A DNA stretch of 64,000 nt from Flavobacterium oreochromis (GTDB lineage: Bacteria > Bacteroidota > Bacteroidia > Flavobacteriales > Flavobacteriaceae). The notes beneath the pieces are model-generated. The model searched no databases. It was given only the letters and a program-made list of their open reading frames with translations, and was not told the DNA's origin. Positions 27,260-36,250 of the stretch are shown here, piece after piece. The position numbers were made by a program, and so were the translations under genes. Each line of letters begins with the position of its first letter. Position 1 is the first letter of the stretch. The stretch spans positions 1,426,001-1,490,000 of the forward strand of contig NZ_CP067377.1 in the NCBI RefSeq assembly GCF_019565455.1, written 5' to 3'.

Positions 27260-28633
27260 ATGAATACATTAATCGCAATATCAGGATTAGGAGTTATTGT
27301 TATGCTTGCAGAAATGATGAATGCAAGAAAGGCAATTGTACCTGTTACCATTTTAGGATTATTGGGCATTTTGGGCTACAATATTTCTGAATACAATGCA
27401 TTAGGCGTTTATTTTAACAACATGATGTTTGTTGATCGTTTTTCGGTTGCTTTCTCAAGTTTATTTATTGTAATTGCTATTTTCTTAATTGCCATGGGCG
27501 GCGAGTTTTATAAAGATAGAATGTCACGCATTTCTGATTTTGTTTCCATAAAAGTATTTATGCTTGCGGGAGGTGTAGCTATGGTGTCTTTCGGTAACTT
27601 AGCGATGTTCTTTTTAGGAATTGAAGTGTTATCAATCTCGTTATATGTTTTAGCGGCGAGTAATCGTTTGAGTTTAAAAAGTAATGAAGCAGGTATGAAA
27701 TACTTCCTAATGGGAGCTTTTGCATCTGGAATTATTTTATTTGGTATTGCTTTAATTTATGGAGCAACGGGAAGTTTTGATATCCAAGCGATTTATCAAA
27801 CGGTTCATACAATGAACTATCCACAGTGGTATAACATCGGATTAGTTTTCTTGTTAATCGGTATGTTATTCAAAGTGGCTACCGTACCGTTCCATTTCTG
27901 GTCTCCTGATGTATATGAAGGATCGCCTGCTTTGACTACAGCTACTATGGCTACTTTAGCAAAAGTGGTTTCAATGGCTACTTTATTTAAATTAATGTCA
28001 TTATTAGTGCCTTTTCAAACCTATCATTTTCAGTTGCTCATTGTAGTAGTTTCTATTGCTTCTATGATAGTTGGAAATATAATGGCATTACGTCAGAATA
28101 ATGTAAAGCGTATGTTAGCTTTTTCAGGTATATCTCATACTGGGTTTATGCTGATGGCTTTAATTATTACAAATTTATCTGCTAATATATTATTTTATTA
28201 TGCAACAGCTTATGCAGTTTCAGGGTTAGCTATTTTTGCTGTGATTTTATATGTTACAAAAGGAAAGGAAAATGAAACTATAGATCTTTTTAATGGTTTA
28301 GGAAAAACGAATCCTATTGCTGCTTTAATTGTTACAACATCATTGCTTTCTATGGCAGGTATTCCAATTTTTTCAGGTTTTTTCGCAAAGTTTTTCTTAT
28401 TAAATCAAGTAATGAATTCAGGTTGGATTGTTCTAGTTGTTGTGGCTGTCATAGCCTCTATAATTAGTGTAGGCTATTATTTTAAACTAATTTTAGCTAT
28501 GTATACAAAAGATTCAAATGTTCAAGAAATGGTAAAAATGCCCACAGTATATTTAGTTTTAGGTGTTATAGCATTGATAGTTAATTTAGCTATGGGTTTA
28601 CTTCCAAATATAATATTGAATTTGATTAGGTGA
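27260..28633 (+). CDS. nuoN: NADH-quinone oxidoreductase subunit N
   Basis: 457 residues, third antiporter-like subunit and last gene of the operon. FFLGIEVLSISLYVLAA holds the conserved Glu, and KVATVPFHFWSPDVYEGSP and RQNNVKRMLAFSGISHTGFM the conserved Lys and loop. The 70-base gap before it contains short direct repeats (AATCTGAAATCTGAAATCTA). Confidence 0.97.
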   Translation: MNTLIAISGLGVIVMLAEMMNARKAIVPVTILGLLGILGYNISEYNALGVYFNNMMFVDRFSVAFSSLFIVIAIFLIAMGGEFYKDRMSRISDFVSIKVFMLAGGVAMVSFGNLAMFFLGIEVLSISLYVLAASNRLSLKSNEAGMKYFLMGAFASGIILFGIALIYGATGSFDIQAIYQTVHTMNYPQWYNIGLVFLLIGMLFKVATVPFHFWSPDVYEGSPALTTATMATLAKVVSMATLFKLMSLLVPFQTYHFQLLIVVVSIASMIVGNIMALRQNNVKRMLAFSGISHTGFMLMALIITNLSANILFYYATAYAVSGLAIFAVILYVTKGKENETIDLFNGLGKTNPIAALIVTTSLLSMAGIPIFSGFFAKFFLLNQVMNSGWIVLVVVAVIASIISVGYYFKLILAMYTKDSNVQEMVKMPTVYLVLGVIALIVNLAMGLLPNIILNLIR

Positions 28634-28659
28634 AAGTCAGGTTCTTAATAATAAAAAAA

Positions 28660-28694
28660 GAGGGAAATATCGAAACACGATATTTCCCTCTTTT
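28660..28694. terminator. bidirectional terminator between nuoN and the SPOR gene
   Basis: GAGGGAAATATCG / CGATATTTCCCTC, a perfect 13-bp stem with AAACA loop, flanked by AAAAAAA on the left and TTTTATTT on the right. It can stop the nuo transcript and the convergent SPOR gene. Confidence 0.92.
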
Positions 28695-28712
28695 ATTTAT
28701 TAAAAACAAATA

Positions 28713-29102
28713 TTATTTATTAGGTTTTATTAAAAAAGCATTTGGGTATTTTTTCTTTAGATCAGATAGTTTTTTTTCAGCTTCTATTCGTGTCCTAAAG
28801 TTTCCAATCCAAACCTTATAGATGGGGGTGTGAAATACAATAGTACCTTCTAAATTTTTATTGTTTTTGCGAAATTCGATGAGTGTTTTTTTAGCATCTT
28901 CATTTTCTCCTGTGAAAATTTGAATTTTGAAATAATCATAAAGGGGGATATTATTATTTATTTTTCTTTTTTCATTTAAAAGTTGTTCAAATCGAGGATC
29001 TTGCTGAATGTTTTTTTGTGGATTTTGTGCATTTGTACAGACACTCAAAAAAGAAGAAATGCTGATGTAAAGTGCAGATTTACAAAATGTTAAAATATTC
29101 AT
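28713..29102 (-). CDS. secreted SPOR-domain protein
   Basis: 129 residues from the ATG at 29102. Signal peptide MNILTFCKSALYISISSFLSVCTNAQ; SPOR domain at about 58-126 (YFKIQIFTGENEDAKKTLIE ... YKVWIGNFRTRIEAEKKLSD). SPOR domains bind septal peptidoglycan lacking stem peptides. A longer frame from a TTG at 29123 is ruled out because that TTG is part of the promoter -7 element. Single gene, convergent with nuoN. Precise role unknown; a periplasmic peptidoglycan-binding protein is likely. Confidence 0.85.
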   Translation of the reverse strand: MNILTFCKSALYISISSFLSVCTNAQNPQKNIQQDPRFEQLLNEKRKINNNIPLYDYFKIQIFTGENEDAKKTLIEFRKNNKNLEGTIVFHTPIYKVWIGNFRTRIEAEKKLSDLKKKYPNAFLIKPNK

Positions 29103-29120
29103 AGTAAATGATTTTTTTGG

Positions 29121-29128
29121 CAAATGTA
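29121..29128 (-). promoter_or_regulatory. -7 element for the SPOR gene
   Basis: Minus-strand TACATTTG (TAnnTTTG), 18 bases upstream of the ATG at 29102. It decides the start: transcription begins after the upstream TTG codon. Confidence 0.55.
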
Positions 29129-29203
29129 AGGTATAATTAAAAAGAATGTCTTTTAAATTATTTAGAACAATTATAAATTAATATTTAAGATATATTTAAG
29201 GTT

Positions 29204-29232
29204 TTGAGAATACTTCATAAGTCGTATTTTTG
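29204..29232 (+). promoter_or_regulatory. promoter of the act-cox operon
   Basis: TTG 29204-29206, 18-base spacer, TATTTTTG 29225-29232. It predicts an 80-base untranslated leader before actA. Confidence 0.7.
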
Positions 29233-29242
29233 TCGGAGTTTT

Positions 29243-29314
29243 TTAAATGGTGTATTGTATTCGGTATGATTTGTACCGCAGAAAATATGCCAAATTTAGA
29301 TGATAACCATTTAA
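29243..29314 (+). promoter_or_regulatory. foldable 5' leader of actA
   Basis: A perfect 9-bp outer stem, TTAAATGGT (29243-29251) with ACCATTTAA (29306-29314), encloses a 5-bp hairpin CGGTA-TGATTTG-TACCG (29262-29278). The outer stem closes 3 bases before the actA ATG, where it could hide the ribosome landing zone. It is not any riboswitch class I recognise. Confidence 0.5.
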
Positions 29315-29317
29315 TTT

Positions 29318-30652
29318 ATGAAAAAGGTGGGAAACCATAAATCGTTTTTAAGAGTAGTAGCGTTAAATCTAGCGTTTCTATTATCTGTTTCTTTAAGTTC
29401 TTTTGCTCAAGAACCTGCTGCTTCAGCGCCAGCTGATGCTGCTGCGGCTCCAGCTGCTGCCGGAGATGCTGCTGCGGGGAAGGCTTTGTTTAACGCAAAT
29501 TGTGCGGCTTGTCACAAGTTAGATGCTAAAATGACAGGTCCTGCGCTTCGTGGCGTTGCAGAACGTCGTGATAGAGCTTGGTTAGGACAGTGGATTAGAA
29601 ATTCAAAAGGTTTAATTGCATCAGGAGATGCTGATGCTGTGAAAGTTTTTGAGGAGTTTAATAAGGTTCCAATGACAGCCTTTCCTCAGTTATCAGATGC
29701 AGATATTGATAACATTATAGCGTATACTTCAGAGCCAAAAGATGAAGTTAAAGCACCAGCCGCTGGTCCAGCTGCAAATGGTGAAAGTGCTGATTCTTCG
29801 GGTGTTTCTAACAATGTAGTGTTAGGGTTGTTAGCGGTTGTGTTAGCAATTTTAGTGGGTATGTTGTATATGGTTTACAGTACTTTACGTAAAATTTCAG
29901 CTGCTAATGGAGTAGAGGTGAAAGATCGTAAGTTGAGTTTATTGCCTTTATGGAAGTCATTTGCTAAAAATCAATTTTTAGTATTGGTATCAACTATCTT
30001 GTTAGTTTTAGTAAGTGCTTATTTTGCTTATGGCTATTTAATGCAGATAGGTGTGGATCAAAATTATGCTCCAATTCAGCCAATTCATTACTCGCACAAA
30101 ATCCATGCTGGTGATAATGGTATTGATTGTAAATACTGTCACTCTGCTGCTCGTACTAGTAAAAATGCGGGTATTCCTTCATTAAACGTGTGTATGAACT
30201 GTCATAAAAATATTTCTGAATTCCAAGGGGATAAAGATTCAACTTATGTTGAATATACTAAAGAATTCTATACTGCTGAAATTCAAAAATTATATGATGC
30301 AGTAGGATGGGATAAAACAGCTCAAAAATACACAGGTAAACAAAAACCTGTAAAATGGGTTAGAATTCATAATTTGCAAGATTTTGTATATTTCAATCAC
30401 TCTCAACACGTTTCAGTTGCAGGAATTGAATGTCAAAAATGTCATGGTCCTGTAGAGACTTTTGAAATCATGAAGCAATACTCTCCATTAACAATGGGAT
30501 GGTGCGTAAATTGTCACCGTGAAACAGCGGTTAAGGTAGAAGGTAATGCTTACTACGAGAAAATCCATGCAGAACTTTCTAAAAAATATGGTGTAGACAA
30601 ATTAACGGCTGCACAAATGGGAGGTTTAGAATGTGGTAAATGTCACTACTAA
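29318..30652 (+). CDS. actA: alternative complex III subunit ActA, hexaheme form with fused N-terminal monoheme domain
   Basis: 444 residues. Signal peptide to about SFAQ31, an Ala/Pro-rich linker, a class I monoheme cytochrome c domain (CAACH at 62-66), a second linker, two membrane helices (about 165-187 and 219-241), and a pentaheme domain with CKYCH 270, CMNCH 291, CQKCH 371, CVNCH 395 and CGKCH 438. Pentaheme ActA relays electrons from the ACIII iron-sulfur chain; the extra tethered monoheme domain could carry them onward to the cox complex encoded downstream. First gene of actABCDEF-coxBA. Confidence 0.92.
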   Translation: MKKVGNHKSFLRVVALNLAFLLSVSLSSFAQEPAASAPADAAAAPAAAGDAAAGKALFNANCAACHKLDAKMTGPALRGVAERRDRAWLGQWIRNSKGLIASGDADAVKVFEEFNKVPMTAFPQLSDADIDNIIAYTSEPKDEVKAPAAGPAANGESADSSGVSNNVVLGLLAVVLAILVGMLYMVYSTLRKISAANGVEVKDRKLSLLPLWKSFAKNQFLVLVSTILLVLVSAYFAYGYLMQIGVDQNYAPIQPIHYSHKIHAGDNGIDCKYCHSAARTSKNAGIPSLNVCMNCHKNISEFQGDKDSTYVEYTKEFYTAEIQKLYDAVGWDKTAQKYTGKQKPVKWVRIHNLQDFVYFNHSQHVSVAGIECQKCHGPVETFEIMKQYSPLTMGWCVNCHRETAVKVEGNAYYEKIHAELSKKYGVDKLTAAQMGGLECGKCHY

Positions 30653-30685
30653 TAATTTATTAAGAAGCTAATTTTTATATATAAT

Positions 30686-33600
30686 ATGTCATCAAACAAA
30701 AAATACTGGAAAAGTGTTGAAGAGCTAAACGAAAATAGCTCTATTGTTGAGACGCTTAGAAATAACGAGTTTGTTGAAGAAATTCCAACAGATGAGTTTT
30801 TAGGTGATGCTGCTACACTTGCATCGTCTAATACAACACGTCGTGATTTTCTTAAGTATGTAGGATTCAGCACGGCTGCAGCTACTTTAGCAGCTTGTGA
30901 AGGTCCAGTGCATAAGTCTATCCCTTATGTAGTTCAACCTGAGGAAATCATTCCTGGAATTGCAGATTATTATGCTACTTCATTCTCGGATGGTTTTGAT
31001 TTTGCTAATATCTTGGTAAAGACTCGTGAAGGTCGTCCTATTAAGATTGAAAATAACAAAATGGAAGGAGCTAACTTCCATGCTAATGCTCGTGTTCATG
31101 CGTCTGTGTTATCGCTATATGATAGTTTGCGTTTAAAAACTTCTAAAATAGCAGGGAAAGAGTCATCTTGGACTGAGGCAAATGCAATGATTAAAGCAAG
31201 TATTGCTGAAGCAAAAGCTAAGGGGGGAAAAGTGGTTTTATTAACTAATACTTCTGCTTCTCCATCTACAGATCGCTTAATTGCTCAATTCTTAACTGTT
31301 AACCCTAATGCTAAACATGTAGTGTATGATGCAGTATCTTCATCAGAAGCTTTAGATGCTTTTCAAATGGTTTATGGGGAAAGAGCTTTAGCTGATTACG
31401 ATTTCTCAAAAGCTAGTGTAATTGTGTCTGTTGGTGCTGATTTCTTAGGAGACTGGCAGGGAGGTGGTTTTGATGCTGCATATGCTCAAGGACGTATTCC
31501 TCAAAATGGAAAAATGTCTAAACACTATCAGTTTGAAGCTAACATGACATTATCTGGTGCTGCTGCTGATAAACGTGTTCCAATGACGGTTGCACAACAA
31601 AAACAAGCTTTAGTTCAGATTTATAATGTTGTAACAGGCTCTACAGTTGGTTCTGCTAACAATCCTGAAGTTGCAAAAGCAGCTCAGCAATTAAAAGCAG
31701 CTGGATCTAAAGGTGTTCTAGTTTCTGGTATTGATGATAAAAATGCTCAACTATTAGTATTAGCAATTAACCGTGCTTTATCAAGCGAAGCTTTTATAAC
31801 AGGTAATACACGTCAGATCCGTAAAGGGAATAATGCTGATGTTAAACAATTAATTGCCGATATGAATGCTGGTGCTGTTCACACCTTAATTATGAATGGT
31901 GTGAATCCTGTTTATACTTTATCTAACAGTAAGGAATTTACAGACGCATTGAAAAAAGTAAAATTAGCGATTACTTTCACAATGAAAGAAGATGAGACAG
32001 CTTTAGCTTCTACCATTGCTATAGCTACTCCTCATTATTTAGAATCATGGGGTGATGTAAGTATTGTAAAAGGTAGCTATGCTATCACACAACCTACTAT
32101 TCGTCCATTATTTGATACAGTTCAGTTCCAAGATGCTTTATTATCATGGACTGGAAATGCTCAATCATATTATGACTATATTCGTAGTGCTTATACAGGT
32201 GCTAAAACTTGGAATCAATTAGTACACGATGGAGTTGAATTTATATCTTTACCTACAGCTGGTGGTGCCGGATCTGATTTCAATGCAGCAGCAGCTAGTT
32301 TAGCTAACGCTAAATCAGCAGGTATGGAGTTAGTATTATATACTAAAACAGGTATGGGGGATGGTCAACAAGCTAATAACCCATGGTTACAAGAATTCCC
32401 AGATCCAATTACTCGTGCTTCTTGGGATAATTATGTAACAATGTCTAAAGCGGATGCTGAAAAACTAGGTATTGAAAATTGGAATGTTGCAAACGGAGGT
32501 TTAAATGGTCATACAGCTACTCTTACTGTAGGAGGAGTTAAACTAGAAAATGTTCCAGTAATGATTCAACCTGGTCAGGCTAAAGGAACTATTGGTTTAG
32601 CTTTAGGTTATGGTCGTAAGGCATCTTTAAAAGAAGAGATGCAAGTAGGTGTTAATGCTTACCCTGCTTATGTTAACTTCAATACTGTACAAAATGTTTC
32701 TGTTGAAAAAGGAAATGATGAGCATGAATTTGCTTGTGTGCAGTTACAAAAAACATTAATGGGTCGTAATGATATCATTAAAGAAACTACTTTAGAAATT
32801 TTTAATACTAAAGATGCAGCTGAATGGAATGTAATGCCTGTAGTATCTTTAGATCATAAAGAAGTACCTTCTACATCAGTAGATTTATGGGAGTCTTTCG
32901 ATAGAACTATTGGTCACCACTTTAATTTATCTATTGATTTGAACGCTTGTACAGGCTGTGGAGCATGTGTTATTGCATGTCATGCAGAAAATAATGTACC
33001 AGTTGTAGGTAAATCAGAAGTAAGAAGAAGCCGTGATATGCACTGGTTACGTATTGATAGATATTATTCTTCAGAAACTACTTTTGATGGTGATAACAAA
33101 ACTAAAGCTGCTACTGAAGGTTTAATGGCGTCTATTTCTACTTTAAGAGATATGGAAGACCCATCTGAAAACCCACAAGTTGCTTTCCAACCTGTAATGT
33201 GTCAGCACTGTAATCATGCTCCATGTGAAACTGTATGTCCTGTGGCTGCTACATCACACGGTCGTCAAGGTCAAAACCATATGGCATACAACCGTTGTGT
33301 AGGTACTCGTTACTGTGCAAATAACTGTCCTTATAAAGTACGTCGTTTTAACTGGTTCTTATATAATCAAAATGATGAGTTTAACTACCATATGAATGAT
33401 GATTTAGGACGTATGGCTTTAAATCCAGATGTAAACTTACGTTCTCGTGGAGTTATGGAGAAATGTTCAATGTGTATCCAAATGACTCAAGCTACTATCT
33501 TAAAAGCGAAAAATGAAGGTCGCGTAATTCAAGATGGTGAGTTCCAAACAGCATGTTCTAATGCGTGTACATCAGGAGCAATGGTATTTGGTGATGTAAA

Positions 33601-33712
33601 TGATAAAGAATCTCAAGTAGCTAAGTTAGCTGCGGGCGATCGTTCTTACCATTTATTAGAGCACATCGGTACACAGCCAAACGTGGTTTACCAAGTTAAA
33701 GTTAGAAATTAA
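30686..33712 (+). CDS. actB: alternative complex III iron-sulfur subunit ActB
   Basis: 1008 residues. Fusion of a molybdopterin-oxidoreductase-like domain (about 60-740, cofactor-less in characterised ACIII) and a four-cluster ferredoxin domain (about 745-1000): CTGCGACVIACHAEN, CQHCNHAPCETVCPV, CVGTRYCANNCPYKVRRFNW and EKCSMCIQM...CSNAC. Twin-arginine motif TTRRDFLKYVGF at about 50-61 with a following lipobox LAAC, so it is Tat-exported and lipid-anchored. It passes electrons from menaquinol at ActC to the haems. Confidence 0.95.
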   Translation: MSSNKKYWKSVEELNENSSIVETLRNNEFVEEIPTDEFLGDAATLASSNTTRRDFLKYVGFSTAAATLAACEGPVHKSIPYVVQPEEIIPGIADYYATSFSDGFDFANILVKTREGRPIKIENNKMEGANFHANARVHASVLSLYDSLRLKTSKIAGKESSWTEANAMIKASIAEAKAKGGKVVLLTNTSASPSTDRLIAQFLTVNPNAKHVVYDAVSSSEALDAFQMVYGERALADYDFSKASVIVSVGADFLGDWQGGGFDAAYAQGRIPQNGKMSKHYQFEANMTLSGAAADKRVPMTVAQQKQALVQIYNVVTGSTVGSANNPEVAKAAQQLKAAGSKGVLVSGIDDKNAQLLVLAINRALSSEAFITGNTRQIRKGNNADVKQLIADMNAGAVHTLIMNGVNPVYTLSNSKEFTDALKKVKLAITFTMKEDETALASTIAIATPHYLESWGDVSIVKGSYAITQPTIRPLFDTVQFQDALLSWTGNAQSYYDYIRSAYTGAKTWNQLVHDGVEFISLPTAGGAGSDFNAAAASLANAKSAGMELVLYTKTGMGDGQQANNPWLQEFPDPITRASWDNYVTMSKADAEKLGIENWNVANGGLNGHTATLTVGGVKLENVPVMIQPGQAKGTIGLALGYGRKASLKEEMQVGVNAYPAYVNFNTVQNVSVEKGNDEHEFACVQLQKTLMGRNDIIKETTLEIFNTKDAAEWNVMPVVSLDHKEVPSTSVDLWESFDRTIGHHFNLSIDLNACTGCGACVIACHAENNVPVVGKSEVRRSRDMHWLRIDRYYSSETTFDGDNKTKAATEGLMASISTLRDMEDPSENPQVAFQPVMCQHCNHAPCETVCPVAATSHGRQGQNHMAYNRCVGTRYCANNCPYKVRRFNWFLYNQNDEFNYHMNDDLGRMALNPDVNLRSRGVMEKCSMCIQMTQATILKAKNEGRVIQDGEFQTACSNACTSGAMVFGDVNDKESQVAKLAAGDRSYHLLEHIGTQPNVVYQVKVRN

Positions 33713-33738
33713 TATTAATTGAAATAAGATAAAGGATT

Positions 33739-35145
33739 ATGTCGTCTCATTACGAAGCACCTATCAGAAAGCCTTTAGTACTTGGTAGCAAAAGCTACCA
33801 TGATGTAACGGTAGACGTAGCTCGTCCTGTAGAAGGAAAAGCGAACAAACAATGGTGGACAGTATTTTATATCGCATTAGCTATGTTCCTTTGGGGAGCT
33901 AGCTGTATGCTATACACTATAACCGAAGGTATTGGTACCTGGGGGTTAAATAAAACAGTAGGTTGGGCATGGGATATTACCAACTTCGTATGGTGGGTAG
34001 GTATCGGTCACGCGGGTACATTAATTTCTGCTGTATTATTATTATTCCGTCAAAAATGGAGAATGGCCATTAACCGTTCTGCTGAAGCAATGACTATCTT
34101 CTCAGTAGTTCAGGCTGGTTTATTCCCAATTATTCACATGGGACGTCCATGGTTAGGTTATTGGGTATTACCTATTCCAAATCAGTTTGGTTCGTTATGG
34201 GTTAACTTTAACTCGCCTTTATTATGGGACGTATTCGCAATCTCAACGTATTTATCAGTATCATTAGTTTTCTGGTGGACTGGTTTATTACCTGACTTTG
34301 CAATGTTACGTGATCGTGCTGTAACTCCATTTACAAAACATATTTACTCAATATTATCTTTTGGATGGTCAGGTAGAGCAAAAGATTGGCAACGTTTTGA
34401 AGAGGTTTCTCTTGTATTGGCTGGTTTAGCAACTCCTTTAGTACTTTCTGTACACACTATTGTATCATTTGACTTTGCAACTTCAGTTATTCCAGGATGG
34501 CATACTACCATATTACCTCCTTACTTCGTTGCAGGTGCAATTTTCTCAGGTTTTGCAATGGTAAATACATTACTAATCATCATGAGAAAAGTTTCTAATC
34601 TTGAAGATTATATTACAATTCAACATATCGAATTAATGAATATCGTTATTATGATCACAGGTTCCATTGTAGGATGTGCTTATATTACGGAATTATTCGT
34701 AGCTTGGTATTCAGGAGTAGAGTATGAGCAATATGCTTTCTTAAATCGTGCTACAGGTCCTTACTGGTGGTCTTATTGGGGAATGATGACTTGTAACGTA
34801 TTTTCTCCACAGTTCATGTGGTTTAAAAAATTAAGAACAAGTATCATGTTCTCATTCATTATCTCAATTGTAGTAAACATTGGTATGTGGTTTGAACGTT
34901 TCGTAATTATTGTAACTTCATTACACCGTGATTACTTACCATCATCATGGACAATGTTCTCTCCAACATTTGTTGATATAGGTATCTTTGTTGGTACAAT
35001 TGGTTTCTTCTTTGTATTGTTCTTGTTATATTCTAGAACATTCCCAGTGGTGGCACAAGCAGAGGTTAAAACAATCTTAAAAACTTCTGGTGATAATTAC
35101 AAAGCAGATAGAGAAAAAAATGGTCATAATCACGATAATCACTAA
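33739..35145 (+). CDS. actC: alternative complex III quinol-binding membrane subunit ActC
   Basis: 468 residues, NrfD/PsrC family with about ten membrane helices. It begins with a cytoplasmic segment (MSSHYEAPIRKPLVLGSKSY) and ends in a His/Asn-rich tail (NGHNHDNH). NrfD-type subunits bind menaquinol at the periplasmic side. Next to actB, as in all act operons. Confidence 0.94.
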   Translation: MSSHYEAPIRKPLVLGSKSYHDVTVDVARPVEGKANKQWWTVFYIALAMFLWGASCMLYTITEGIGTWGLNKTVGWAWDITNFVWWVGIGHAGTLISAVLLLFRQKWRMAINRSAEAMTIFSVVQAGLFPIIHMGRPWLGYWVLPIPNQFGSLWVNFNSPLLWDVFAISTYLSVSLVFWWTGLLPDFAMLRDRAVTPFTKHIYSILSFGWSGRAKDWQRFEEVSLVLAGLATPLVLSVHTIVSFDFATSVIPGWHTTILPPYFVAGAIFSGFAMVNTLLIIMRKVSNLEDYITIQHIELMNIVIMITGSIVGCAYITELFVAWYSGVEYEQYAFLNRATGPYWWSYWGMMTCNVFSPQFMWFKKLRTSIMFSFIISIVVNIGMWFERFVIIVTSLHRDYLPSSWTMFSPTFVDIGIFVGTIGFFFVLFLLYSRTFPVVAQAEVKTILKTSGDNYKADREKNGHNHDNH

Positions 35146-35151
35146 TAAGTC

Positions 35152-35675
35152 ATGAGTCATAAAGTTATACATGCACTATATAATGATGATGATGTGTTAA
35201 TGGATGCAGTAAAAGCTACCCGTAAAGCACATCACCATATCGAAGAAGTCTATACTCCATTCCCGGTTCACGGTTTAGATAAAGCAATGGGGTTAGCACC
35301 TACAAGAATTGCTATTGCAGCATTCTTATATGGATGTACAGGTTTATCATTTGCCACTTGGTTATTAAATAATATCATGATTAATGACTGGCCTCAAGAT
35401 ATTGGGGGTAAACCAAGTTTTGCATTTTATCAGAATATGCCAGCTTTTGTGCCGGTAATGTTTGAAGAAACTGTATTTTTGCAGCTCACTTAATGGTAAT
35501 TACTTTTTACATGAGAAGTAAGTTATGGCCATTTAAAGAAGCAGAAAATCCAGATGTACGTACAACAGACGACCATTTTTTAATGGAGGTGGCTGTTAAT
35601 AATAATGAAGACGAATTAACTTCTTTCTTGCAAAGCACAGGTGCTGTGGAAGTAAAAGTGGTAGAAAAGCATTAA
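35152..35675 (+). CDS. actD: alternative complex III subunit ActD (one frameshift)
   Basis: DUF3341 family, two membrane helices (about 60-85 and 105-125). As read, the frame ends after EETVFLQLT. Adding one T to the 5-T run 35476-35480 gives TVFFAAHLMVITFYMRSKLW and an uninterrupted 174-residue protein ending VVEKH, the expected length. ActD anchors the membrane core. Confidence 0.92.
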
Positions 35676-35682
35676 TAAGATT

Positions 35683-36231
35683 ATGAGAAGAGTAGTATAT
35701 TCCTTAACAGCAATAATGGGGTTATCTTCATTACTGTTTTCATGTAAAAGTGATGATAAGCCAAACTATCAGTTTTTTCCAAACATGTATGAATCAGTGG
35801 CTTATGAAACTTATTCAGAATCAAATGCTTTTAAAAATGGTAAAGAAGGACAGTTGCCAGCTCAAGGTTCTATCAAGAGAGGTTTTGTTCCATATGAATT
35901 ACCTAATACACCAGCTGGTTACGAAGCATCAAAATTAATGAAATCGCCTTTAGATTCTTCTGCTGTGAATATGGAAAAAGGTAAAGAATTATTTGATATT
36001 TACTGTATTTCTTGCCACGGTGAAAAAGGAGATGGTAAAGGAAAGTTAGTTCAAAGAGAAAAGTTCTTAGGGGTACCTAGTTATAAAGATCGTGCAATTA
36101 CTATAGGTAGTGTTTTTCACGTAGAAACGTATGGTTTAAATGCAATGGGTTCACATGCTAATCAATTGAATAAAAAAGAAAGATGGCAAGTGGCTGAGTA
36201 CGTAATGAAACTTAAGTCTGAATTAAAATAA
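35683..36231 (+). CDS. actE: alternative complex III monoheme cytochrome c lipoprotein ActE
   Basis: 182 residues. Lipobox with Cys21 (MGLSSLLFSCKSDD), the conserved FFPNMYESVAYETYSES segment, and one haem site CISCHGEKGDGKG at about 109 with the distal Met probably in GLNAMGSHANQL. ActE sits on the periplasmic face and can hand electrons to the oxidase. Confidence 0.94.
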   Translation: MRRVVYSLTAIMGLSSLLFSCKSDDKPNYQFFPNMYESVAYETYSESNAFKNGKEGQLPAQGSIKRGFVPYELPNTPAGYEASKLMKSPLDSSAVNMEKGKELFDIYCISCHGEKGDGKGKLVQREKFLGVPSYKDRAITIGSVFHVETYGLNAMGSHANQLNKKERWQVAEYVMKLKSELK

Positions 36232-36250
36232 TAAAATACGCGATTAAGTT

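Noticed and set aside
30649..30873. 74-residue minus-strand ORF over the start of actB
   Set aside because: Antisense to a well-supported gene, Ser-rich low-complexity translation, no evidence of coding.
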